Positions 1 to 6,479 of a DNA stretch of 7,456 bases are shown here, one piece after another (position 1 is the stretch's first letter; each line of letters starts with the position of its first letter). This DNA is from Candidatus Kapaibacterium sp. (lineage in GTDB: Bacteria; Bacteroidota; Ignavibacteria; Kapaibacteriales; UBA2268), in assembly GCA_028691175.1 (NCBI GenBank), contig JAQUZU010000088.1, positions 1 to 7,456 of the forward strand, written 5' to 3'. The position numbers and the translations under genes are program-made. The notes under the pieces are model-generated. The model ran no database searches, was not told the origin of the DNA, and saw only the letters and a program-made list of their open reading frames with translations.

Positions 1-20
1 AATTTTGTATAAAATTTCAA
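1..20 (-). CDS. Possible start of a next downstream gene (partial, runs off left edge)
   Basis: On the minus strand, GGAGGG (positions 30 to 25) is followed after a five-base spacer by a TTG codon at 20-18 and an open frame to the window edge, reading M-K-F-Y-T-K. The ribosome binding site is the strongest in the window and sits 64 bases after the gmhA stop, in the same direction. Only six codons are visible, so the product is unknown. The real start could instead be an ATG just outside the window. Because the site is close behind gmhA and no terminator is seen between them, co-transcription with gmhA is plausible. Confidence 0.3.
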
Positions 21-24
21 AATT

Positions 25-30
25 CCCTCC
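25..30 (-). promoter_or_regulatory. Strong Shine-Dalgarno sequence at the left edge
   Basis: GGAGGG on the minus strand closely matches the anti-Shine-Dalgarno complement and is correctly spaced from a TTG codon. It is otherwise unexplained in the AT-rich stretch after gmhA. It supports the start of a further gene in the same direction. Confidence 0.4.
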
Positions 31-83
31 GTAATTATGTAAATATTATCTAAAATATGATACGAGCGGAATTAAAATTTGTT

Positions 84-668
84 TCAAAACATTTCCGGGA
101 AAATTGCCCTTTCGATCAAATCGCACCAAATATGCCCGATCATTATATGCGATTCCTGAATGCGCGCAGTTATATTGCTCGGGACTACAACAGCGGCATC
201 GCATAGCGGAAGAATTTTCCCACCCTCACAGCCAAGCAATCCGATAGTTTTCGTGCCGCGAGATTTTGCAATATTCATGGCGTTAATAATATCGCCGGAA
301 TTGCCGGAAGTAGATATTCCCACCAGTACGTCCCCGGCAGAACAATACGCTTCAACCTCGCGAGCAAATACATTTTCGAAACCTATATCATTGCCTCCGG
401 CTGTCATTATCGACGGATCTACCGCAAGCGACATTGCCCGAATCGCCCGCCGATTAACGCTTCCACGAAAACGAACAACCAATTCGGCCGCAATATGCTG
501 AGCATCTGCAGCACTTCCCCCATTACCGGCAAAGGCAATCATTCGATTTTCGCGCACCGCGTCGATTAACAATTCGGCGCATTTTGCTATATCATCAAGA
601 GAATTTTCTGCGAGATTCTGTTTTGTGCGGATACTCTCCGCAATAGTATTTTTAATTAGATTTATCAT
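84..668 (-). CDS. gmhA: Phosphoheptose isomerase (sedoheptulose 7-phosphate isomerase)
   Basis: A 194-residue cytosolic enzyme that isomerises sedoheptulose 7-phosphate to D-glycero-D-manno-heptose 7-phosphate, the first step to the ADP-heptose used in lipopolysaccharide core. It is a single SIS (sugar isomerase) domain of normal family length. Visible motifs are NGGSAADAQH (49-58), the phosphate-binding STSGNSGD (119-126) and the C-terminal QESHIMIGH (171-179). His58, Glu62, Gln171 and His179 match the zinc ligands known in the family (His61, Glu65, Gln172 and His180 in E. coli). The stretch AVDPSIMTAGGND (82-94) is also typical of GmhA. The ATG lies 17 bases inside the end of engB, with only a weak AGA upstream, so translational coupling is likely. 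No other heptose gene is present in the window. DiaA-type SIS proteins are the main alternative, but the zinc ligands favour GmhA. Confidence 0.93.
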   Translation of the reverse strand: MINLIKNTIAESIRTKQNLAENSLDDIAKCAELLIDAVRENRMIAFAGNGGSAADAQHIAAELVVRFRGSVNRRAIRAMSLAVDPSIMTAGGNDIGFENVFAREVEAYCSAGDVLVGISTSGNSGDIINAMNIAKSRGTKTIGLLGCEGGKILPLCDAAVVVPSNITARIQESHIMIGHIWCDLIERAIFPEMF

Positions 669-1263
669 TTTCTACCGTAACCAAATTCTTTTTAATAATT
701 GCAATTAGCTCATTTCTTCCAAGACCGGACACCGACGAAAAAGGCAAAACCTCCACAACATTTTTGCACATTGCGAGGCACTCCTCGAGTTGCTGCTTAC
801 GCTCGGCAACTGCTGTTGCTTTAATTTTGTCGCATTTTGTCAAGATAACAAGATATTTCAAATTGTTATTTTCGAGCCACTCGACCATTCCTAGATCGGA
901 CTCCATCGGATCGTGCCGCGAATCAATCAGGATACACACCATGCGAAGTTTTTCGCGTTTTAAAAAATATCCCTTAGTAAGTTCCGCCCATTTTGCTTTT
1001 TCTTTTTTCGAGACAGCGGCGTAGCCATACCCCGGCATATCAACCAAAACCCACCGTTCCTCTACGCCGAAGAGATTAATTTCGCGTGTTTTTCCCGGGT
1101 TAGAACTCGTGTGAGCCAAATTTTTTCGATTCACCACACTATTAATAAGCGACGATTTTCCCACGTTTGATCGCCCGGCGAATGCTATCTCCGGCAAATT
1201 TACGATCGGCAACGTTTCTAATTTATCCGATCCGCCGATAAATTCTACATTTACTATTTTCAT
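652..1263 (-). CDS. engB: Ribosome biogenesis GTPase EngB (YsxC/YihA)
   Basis: A 203-residue TRAFAC-class GTPase needed in most bacteria for late assembly of the large ribosomal subunit. All G motifs are present: G1 GRSNVGKSS (30-38), G2 threonine in PGKTR (Thr59), G3 DMPGYGYA (75-82), G4 TKCDK (142-146) and G5 SSVSG (176-180). The segment GRSNVGKSSLIN and the PGYGYA form of G3 are characteristic of EngB rather than Era or Der. The length is normal and the protein appears complete. The start is the only sensible ATG, since family members begin a short strand before the G domain, but no Shine-Dalgarno is visible in the AT-only stretch upstream. It begins 26 bases after yitT ends, and its last codons overlap gmhA by 17 bases in a different frame. 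Confidence 0.96.
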   Translation of the reverse strand: MKIVNVEFIGGSDKLETLPIVNLPEIAFAGRSNVGKSSLINSVVNRKNLAHTSSNPGKTREINLFGVEERWVLVDMPGYGYAAVSKKEKAKWAELTKGYFLKREKLRMVCILIDSRHDPMESDLGMVEWLENNNLKYLVILTKCDKIKATAVAERKQQLEECLAMCKNVVEVLPFSSVSGLGRNELIAIIKKNLVTVENDKSN

Positions 1264-1289
1264 TTTTTATTTTAAATTATTTTCCAATA

Positions 1290-2177
1290 TTACTTTAGTT
1301 TCAGCAAGTCAAAATTTTTCCCGAAAACGCCCATAACTTTAGAGACCGAGATGAATGCATGCGGATCTATTGAATGGATATACCCCAAAATTACTTGACG
1401 ATCGACCTTGCGGGCAATCATCAAAATCACTTTCGTATTTTCTTTACTATACCAGCCGTGTGCGTCCAAGAGTGTTATTCCGCGTTTAATCTCGGTACCG
1501 ATTGCATCAGCAATTTCGTCAGCATGCTTCGAAAACACCATAATTTGATACGACTGTCTGTTTCCGTCAATCACATAATCAAGAACTGTAGACATTACAA
1601 ATAATTGAATATACCCATAGACTACTTTCTCGACTTCATACGAAATAAAATATGAAAAACCAATCACAACCAAATTAACCAATATAGTTACTTTGCCTGG
1701 ACTGATATTATAATATTTATTTAATACAAGTGCCACAATATCGGTTCCACCGGTATTTCCGCCATACGCAAACGCCAATCCAACTCCAAAGCCGGATAGA
1801 GCACCGCCAATCACGCTCACCATAAACGGATCAAATTTCGTATTGTCAATATAATCCTGAATGCCTATGCCCTGCTGAAACAAAAGGAAAAACACCGCAG
1901 ACAGAACTATTCCGAGCACAGTATTTATGCCCAATCTACCTCCGAGTAACCTCAGAGCGAAAACGAACAGCACGCCGTTTATTGCCAGACTCAGGATACC
2001 GACCGGAATTGTCTGATCCGAAAGGTAATACACTATAGCCGCAATACCATTTACGCCACCACCGAGAATCTGACTCGGAATCAAAAAAGCCGACCACGCA
2101 AAAGTATAAATCAGCAAGCCCAACACAATCATTGTGTATTGCCAAGCTTCTTTTTTCAATGTTTTGGATAATTGCAT
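1290..2177 (-). CDS. YitT-family multi-pass membrane protein (DUF161 + DUF2179)
   Basis: An inner-membrane protein of about 295 residues with several hydrophobic segments in the first two thirds (roughly residues 13-33, 42-55, 60-80, 85-103, 120-140 and 163-180). The N-terminal part carries family hallmarks GGGVNGIA (39-46) and GGNTGGTDIVA (139-149). The last ~80 residues form a soluble alpha/beta domain of the DUF2179 type (GITLLDAHGWYSK, 233-245). The molecular role of the family is not established; transport has been suggested. I chose the ATG at 2177: it has AAAGGGAA six bases upstream, whereas an in-frame ATG 15 bases earlier (2192) has no purine-rich site. The gene stands 65 bases after the deaminase gene and 26 bases before engB. 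Nothing links its function clearly to either neighbour. Confidence 0.9.
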   Translation of the reverse strand: MQLSKTLKKEAWQYTMIVLGLLIYTFAWSAFLIPSQILGGGVNGIAAIVYYLSDQTIPVGILSLAINGVLFVFALRLLGGRLGINTVLGIVLSAVFFLLFQQGIGIQDYIDNTKFDPFMVSVIGGALSGFGVGLAFAYGGNTGGTDIVALVLNKYYNISPGKVTILVNLVVIGFSYFISYEVEKVVYGYIQLFVMSTVLDYVIDGNRQSYQIMVFSKHADEIADAIGTEIKRGITLLDAHGWYSKENTKVILMIARKVDRQVILGYIHSIDPHAFISVSKVMGVFGKNFDLLKLK

Positions 2178-2181
2178 TGCG

Positions 2182-2189
2182 TTCCCTTT
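2182..2189 (-). promoter_or_regulatory. Ribosome binding site that decides the yitT-family start
   Basis: AAAGGGAA on the minus strand ends four bases before the ATG at 2177, with AGGG six bases away. The site lies inside the codons that would be translated if the earlier ATG at 2192 were used. This argues that the later ATG is the true start. Confidence 0.6.
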
Positions 2190-2242
2190 CATTTAATATT
2201 AGGTGATGAAGACGAAAATTATTAATTAATAGTGTGAATATA

Positions 2243-3490
2243 TCAGCACCAATTTGCACGGTTGAAACGCCGGCGGACTTCATCTATTACTTCATCTGCA
2301 TGCGGAACAATACGATTTTTCATAACAAATTCGCCTTTTACGAGTACGGACTCAATGCAATTATGTCCGGCACTATAAATCCAGTTTGAGGCAAGATTAT
2401 ACAGCGGAACCATCCGCTCATCACGCAAATCAATAATCAGCGCATCGGCTTCGCGTCCAACAGCAATCTCGCCCGCATTTATTCCGAAAGCCTCAGCTCC
2501 GGCGCGCGTAGCGATTTGCAACATATTTTTCACAGGCATCGCAGTTGCGCCCCCCTGCGATATTGCAAGCAATGAAGCAATTTTCGCTTCCTCTCGCATG
2601 TCGAGATTATTATTTGATGAGCAACCGTCCGTACCAAGCGTTACCTTGCAATTATACTTGCGAAAGATTGACATTGGAAATAATCCGGAAGCAAGTTTTC
2701 GGTTTGAAGTCGGACAATGCGAAATAACAGTTCCACATTCAGCAAGTGTTTTTACATCTTCATCATTTGCATAAATACAGTGTGCAGCAATAACCTTACA
2801 ATCCAGCACACCGATTTTTTTCAAATATTGAACAGGAGTCAGTCCGGTCGCCTTAATGCAATCGGCATTTTCTTGCTCGGTTTCCGAAATGTGAATATGC
2901 AGGAAAACATCATTTTTTCTGGCAAGTTCCGCACAAGCGCGTAAATTCTTTTCGGAGCAAGTATAGACAGCGTGTGGTGCCACGGTAATCTGAATAAGGG
3001 GATTATTGCGATATTCGGCGATAAACTCCGCCGCCATTGGTAACGAAATCTCTGCATTCCTATCCATCACCGGACAGCCGATCGCCGCTCTTATTCCAAA
3101 TTCTTCAACTGCTTTCACCAAGTGAGGCACATACCAATACATATCATTAAAAAAAACTGTTCCCGACTTCAACATCTCTACAATCGCAAGTTTTGTTCCC
3201 AGATAAATATCTTCGCCATTCAATTTTGCCTCCATAGGCCAGATATGCTCCGAAAGCCACTCAAAAAGTGGCATATCATCTGCGTAACCACGCAGAAGTG
3301 TCATACCGGCATGCGTATGCGTATTATAGAACGGAGGTATAAGCGCCTTGTTCGTACAATCAATTTTTTCAATGGATTCCGGAATTACAGTAGTTTCGCA
3401 TTTTCCAATTTTCGAAAATCTTCCGTTTTCGATCTGCACATCGGTTATTTCACCCGACGGCAACATAATATTTTGAAGTAAAAAGTTCAT
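2243..3490 (-). CDS. mtaD: 5-methylthioadenosine / S-adenosylhomocysteine deaminase (amidohydrolase family)
   Basis: A 415-residue metal-dependent cytosolic deaminase that converts S-adenosylhomocysteine to S-inosylhomocysteine and methylthioadenosine to methylthioinosine, releasing ammonia. It has an N-terminal beta-sandwich, a central TIM barrel and a C-terminal return to the sandwich. Metal and catalytic motifs are complete: NTHTHAGMT (His58, His60), PHAVYTCSE (His173), HIHISETE (His198, His200, Glu203), AAHC (His237) and LGTDGCSSNNN (Asp288). The HAVYTCS and TDG-S-NNNLDM signatures fit the MTA/SAH group rather than guanine or cytosine deaminases. Length is normal. The ATG at 3490 is preferred; an in-frame GTG two codons earlier (3496) is possible. 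No clear Shine-Dalgarno is seen. The gene follows the SAH-hydrolase-like gene by only 9 bases, which suggests a shared pathway. Exact substrate preference among adenosine derivatives cannot be read from the sequence. Confidence 0.9.
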   Translation of the reverse strand: MNFLLQNIMLPSGEITDVQIENGRFSKIGKCETTVIPESIEKIDCTNKALIPPFYNTHTHAGMTLLRGYADDMPLFEWLSEHIWPMEAKLNGEDIYLGTKLAIVEMLKSGTVFFNDMYWYVPHLVKAVEEFGIRAAIGCPVMDRNAEISLPMAAEFIAEYRNNPLIQITVAPHAVYTCSEKNLRACAELARKNDVFLHIHISETEQENADCIKATGLTPVQYLKKIGVLDCKVIAAHCIYANDEDVKTLAECGTVISHCPTSNRKLASGLFPMSIFRKYNCKVTLGTDGCSSNNNLDMREEAKIASLLAISQGGATAMPVKNMLQIATRAGAEAFGINAGEIAVGREADALIIDLRDERMVPLYNLASNWIYSAGHNCIESVLVKGEFVMKNRIVPHADEVIDEVRRRFNRANWC

Positions 3491-3499
3491 AAACACATA

Positions 3500-4549
3500 T
3501 TAGATAATATAACCCAGGCTATCGCCCAAAACACCGGCTGACCGGCTTTCTTCAATCAATCGGTCTTCGAGTTCCGCACTCGGCAGAATTATTCCGCTCG
3601 GACTGTTTTGTACCATATATACAGCACCGTAGTTGTGTAACGCCATAGTTGCCTCTATAAAGCAAACATTCGTCGGTTCGTCCAGTACAAAGTTTGCCGT
3701 TTTCTTTCCGTTCAAAACGCGAGACGGCTTAACATCTTTGCCATATTCGTCTTCGACTCCCATATTCAGTACAACCGCATACGACCAAGTTATTTCCTCC
3801 GGCGGGCATACATCAGCAACTGCATTTTTTATTCCGGTTGCGGAGACGACAAAGTCCGCAGTTTTTACTGCCCGAACAATCTCGTCGGTATCTTTTAAAT
3901 CGAGCCATTTAATTCCACTTTCATTGCAAATCCGGCTCTTAGCTATTTCAGTTACAACAGTGATATTTAAATTATTTTTTTTGCCATAGTAGATGATGCC
4001 GGTTCCGACTTTCCCGCCACCAAACAATACAAGGTTTTTGCCGGCGAAATCGCTATAGCCGAAATGCTTAAGTGTCCGGAAGCAACTCTCGCCGGTACCG
4101 AGACAAGTTTCGATTCTCTTAATTTTTCCGCTATCGGCAAGATAAACCGGTACATTCGCCTGTTTATATTTTTCGACTCCGCTGCGAGTTAATTCCACAT
4201 AGCCGAATCTGCTCGGCATGTGGCGAAATGCGGCGGCATTATCCAACACAATATCAAAATCTGCTGTACGGGTTTTATCGACTATTTCTATTTCGGCTGA
4301 ACGCAAGAAATTCAATATTTCAGGATCATACTGGAACAGTTCGGTTACACCGACGGACAGTTTTGCTCCGGCAAGCAATAGTGCCTTATATTTCAACAGC
4401 GTATTGCGATAAATAGGCGTCGCGTCGAGTACTCTCAGTCCGTCAAGCGGTTTTGACGCCTCGAATTCCTCATATTGTTTTAGCAAGCACGGATATTCAT
4501 TCGGTGCGTATTTTGCAATCATGCAATCAATTTCTGCTATTTTATTCAT
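3500..4549 (-). CDS. Divergent S-adenosylhomocysteine hydrolase-fold protein, NAD-binding, function uncertain
   Basis: A 349-residue protein whose layout follows S-adenosylhomocysteine hydrolase: an N-terminal half with LDATPIYRNT and LLLAGAKLSV (41-66), LDNAAA (102-107) and YVELTRSGVEKY (117-128), then a Rossmann domain with GGGKVGTG (177-184) and VVTE (198-201), SATG (236-239) and NMGVEDEY (262-269). The NAD-binding glycine motif and the acidic residue after the second strand are kept. Aligned by eye to the human enzyme, most known active-site positions differ: His55 is Pro45, Glu59 is Asn49, Lys186 is Ile143 (with lysines on each side), Asp190 is Glu147, Cys195 is Thr152, His301 is Val265, and the HPSF histidine is missing. 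It also lacks about 80 residues and the C-terminal lysine/tyrosine tail of the usual 430-residue enzyme. It is probably not a classical hydrolase. It sits 11 bases after asnB and 9 bases before mtaD, so a role on related thioether or nucleoside compounds is a reasonable inference. The start ATG has only a weak GGAA upstream. Confidence 0.7.
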   Translation of the reverse strand: MNKIAEIDCMIAKYAPNEYPCLLKQYEEFEASKPLDGLRVLDATPIYRNTLLKYKALLLAGAKLSVGVTELFQYDPEILNFLRSAEIEIVDKTRTADFDIVLDNAAAFRHMPSRFGYVELTRSGVEKYKQANVPVYLADSGKIKRIETCLGTGESCFRTLKHFGYSDFAGKNLVLFGGGKVGTGIIYYGKKNNLNITVVTEIAKSRICNESGIKWLDLKDTDEIVRAVKTADFVVSATGIKNAVADVCPPEEITWSYAVVLNMGVEDEYGKDVKPSRVLNGKKTANFVLDEPTNVCFIEATMALHNYGAVYMVQNSPSGIILPSAELEDRLIEESRSAGVLGDSLGYII

Positions 4550-4560
4550 ATTTTCCGTTT

Positions 4561-6468
4561 CTATGCGAAGAATTTTTTATACCACAAATTCAGATTCAAC
4601 ATTGTATAAATCATAAATCCGGCATTGACTTTTCCGCTTTTATGTTTGCTCAAAAGTGCTTTCATATATTGTTTATCGACTATTCCGAGTTTCGCAAATT
4701 CCGAATTTAAGATATTTTCGCAAGCATAACCGTACCACTTTGTGCGTAGCCACTCATTTACCGGCGCCGCAAAACCCTGTTTTTTTCGATAAATAATATC
4801 GTGCGGCAAAATCGGTTCGACGGCTTTCTTGAGCAAATATTTTGTAGAAGAGCGATCAGGAATCTTAACTTTCTCCGGAAGCGCCATCGTATATTCAACA
4901 ATTCGGTGATCGAGAAACGGCACGCGTGCCTCGATGCTGTTTGCCATGCCGATTTTATCCACCCGCATCAAAAGCATTTCTGCAAGGCGCTGCGTTAGTT
5001 CGGTGTACATCATCTTTTGAAACAAATCCGCACGCGGGGCAAGTTCGGCAAAATCATCGTACATTTTATTCACGTATTTATACGGTAAATCCTTAAGATT
5101 ATTATACTTACGAGACAACAACATTTCCTGATGCGTGGGCGAATAAATTGCGCGTCCACTCCAGTAAAAGTGCTCTTTTTTTGTCGCGCGACGAATATAA
5201 TCCGTCGCAAGTTCCTTATTTGCTCCATTCAGAAGCGGAGAAGCTGTAGCAAGAATTATTCTTTTTAGAAATCCCGGCAACACAGAAAATGCCTGCAATT
5301 GATTCTTTTGGAACAAATAATCTTGCAACATCCACGTATATCCGCAGAATTGTTCGTCGCTGCCCTCGCCTACCTGCACAACAGTTGTCCCACTTTTCCG
5401 GGTCAGTTGGCTAAGAAAATACAGTGGGATACAAACCGGATCGGCGTTCGGCTCGTCCTCGTAGAACGGCAAATCCTCAATTATTCCGAATGCATCGCGG
5501 TCATCGATTAATATTTCGTGATGATTTGTCTTATATAGTTCGCTAATCTGCCGAGCATATTGAAGCTCGTTATATTTTTCTAGTTCGCGGAAACCAACGG
5601 TAAAAGTATCAACCGGACGCGACATAAGTTCGCTCATCAGTGCAACGTTCAAACTGCTATCAACACCACCGGAAAGGAACACGCCAAACGGCACGTCGCT
5701 CATCATGCGGTCTTTGATCGAACGGCGGAGCAAGCGAACAAGCGTTTCGTCGATATTCTGCGTACTTACTTCCTGTTGAGTCATCGGATTCCAGTATCTT
5801 TTAACCACCAAGCCGTCTTTTTCACTCAGTTTCAGGCAATGTCCGGCAGGCAACTTGTAAATGTTGTTAAACATTGTAGCCATATTCGACGACATTCCGA
5901 AGTTCAAATAATTCGGCACCTCATCGATATTTAGTTCGACTTTTACGCTTGGGTGGGCTAAAATCGACTTAATTTCACTTCCGAAGATAAATATTCCGTC
6001 TTTATAGTAATAATAAAACGGCTTAATTCCAATGCGGTCGCGAGCCGCAAATAGTTCGTTTTTGTCGGCATTCCATATTGCAAAGCCCCACATTCCGTTC
6101 ATCAAATGAAGAATTTCTTCGCCATATTCGGCATAGCCGTTTATAATTGTCTCGGTATCTGTGTTTGATTGATATTTATAGCCACACTTTATCATGTCGT
6201 TTCGCAAATCGGCGTGGTTATAAATTTCACCATTAAAGACAATAACAGAATTATTATTTAAAGATTTCATCGGCTGGTTGCCGTTTTGTGTCAAATCGAT
6301 AATCGACAGTCGCCGAAATGTAAATCCGCATTTTTGGTCATCCGATGTCCACTGTCCGTCCGCATCGGGACCACGATGAAGGATAATGTCGCTCATTTTT
6401 TTTAAGACATCGCAATTTATTCGCTCTTCACGTCCGCTAAGATCAACAATTCCCGCTATTCCACACAT
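4561..6468 (-). CDS. asnB: Asparagine synthetase, glutamine-hydrolysing (AsnB type)
   Basis: A complete 635-residue amidotransferase that uses glutamine and ATP to amidate aspartate, or possibly another carboxylate. The N-terminal class II glutaminase domain starts with MCGIAG, exposing Cys2 as nucleophile after Met removal, and has HRGPD (31-35), RRLSIID (52-58), NGEIYN (79-84), NTDTE (102-106) and GSEIKSIL (163-170). The synthetase domain has the pyrophosphate loop LSGGVDSS (265-272), GEGSDEQFCGY (367-377), EARVPFLDH (513-521) and KQGFAAPVNEWL (563-574). The length of over 600 residues and this C-terminal end fit the AsnB subgroup often found in polysaccharide and secondary-metabolite loci as well as in primary metabolism, so the acceptor is not certain. 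Translation starts after AGGAAAG, which overlaps the stop codon of the upstream secreted-protein gene. The SAH-hydrolase-like gene follows 11 bases after the stop. Confidence 0.93.
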   Translation of the reverse strand: MCGIAGIVDLSGREERINCDVLKKMSDIILHRGPDADGQWTSDDQKCGFTFRRLSIIDLTQNGNQPMKSLNNNSVIVFNGEIYNHADLRNDMIKCGYKYQSNTDTETIINGYAEYGEEILHLMNGMWGFAIWNADKNELFAARDRIGIKPFYYYYKDGIFIFGSEIKSILAHPSVKVELNIDEVPNYLNFGMSSNMATMFNNIYKLPAGHCLKLSEKDGLVVKRYWNPMTQQEVSTQNIDETLVRLLRRSIKDRMMSDVPFGVFLSGGVDSSLNVALMSELMSRPVDTFTVGFRELEKYNELQYARQISELYKTNHHEILIDDRDAFGIIEDLPFYEDEPNADPVCIPLYFLSQLTRKSGTTVVQVGEGSDEQFCGYTWMLQDYLFQKNQLQAFSVLPGFLKRIILATASPLLNGANKELATDYIRRATKKEHFYWSGRAIYSPTHQEMLLSRKYNNLKDLPYKYVNKMYDDFAELAPRADLFQKMMYTELTQRLAEMLLMRVDKIGMANSIEARVPFLDHRIVEYTMALPEKVKIPDRSSTKYLLKKAVEPILPHDIIYRKKQGFAAPVNEWLRTKWYGYACENILNSEFAKLGIVDKQYMKALLSKHKSGKVNAGFMIYTMLNLNLWYKKFFA

Positions 6469-6472
6469 TTTG

Positions 6473-6479
6473 CTTTCCT
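6473..6479 (-). promoter_or_regulatory. asnB ribosome binding site overlapping the upstream stop codon
   Basis: On the minus strand, TAGGAAAGCAAAATG contains the stop codon TAG of the secreted-protein gene (6480-6478), an AGGA Shine-Dalgarno core (6479-6476) and the asnB ATG (6468-6466). Core-to-start spacing is seven bases. The overlap implies translation termination and re-initiation, hence coupling of the two genes. Confidence 0.6.

Noticed and set aside
1..16. Perfect AT-only inverted repeat AATTTT-GTAT-AAAATT as a terminator after gmhA
   Set aside because: The stem is six A/T pairs with no GC and no following U tract that can be seen. It lies past the strong ribosome binding site, so it more likely falls in the next gene.
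31..83. Sigma-70-like promoter in the region after gmhA (GATAAT on the minus strand)
   Set aside because: GATAAT is a fair -10 match, but at 17 bases upstream there is only AATTCC. Such hexamers are expected by chance in this AT-rich stretch.
160..501. Open frame of 113 codons on the plus strand opposite gmhA
   Set aside because: It lies wholly opposite a gene with complete family motifs, has no ribosome binding site I can see and resembles no known protein. The same holds for the other plus-strand frames at 764-1024, 3122-3481, 3633-3989 and 4453-4710.
2178..2242. Promoter or terminator in the 65-base gap between mtaD and the yitT-family gene
   Set aside because: The gap holds a short palindrome ATTAATTAAT and AT-rich stretches, but no -35/-10 pair with acceptable spacing and no GC-rich stem. 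A weak match to the Bacteroidota TAnnTTTG element (TAATTTTC) is not enough.
1936..2283. 115-codon minus-strand frame spanning the end of mtaD and the start of the yitT-family gene
   Set aside because: It overlaps both real genes in another frame; its sequence looks like a frame-shifted reading of the membrane protein, without hydrophobic segments or a recognisable domain.
3500..4549. Reading the gene as ordinary S-adenosylhomocysteine hydrolase (sahH/ahcY)
   Set aside because: Length and most catalytic and substrate residues do not fit; only the overall layout and the NAD-binding motif agree.
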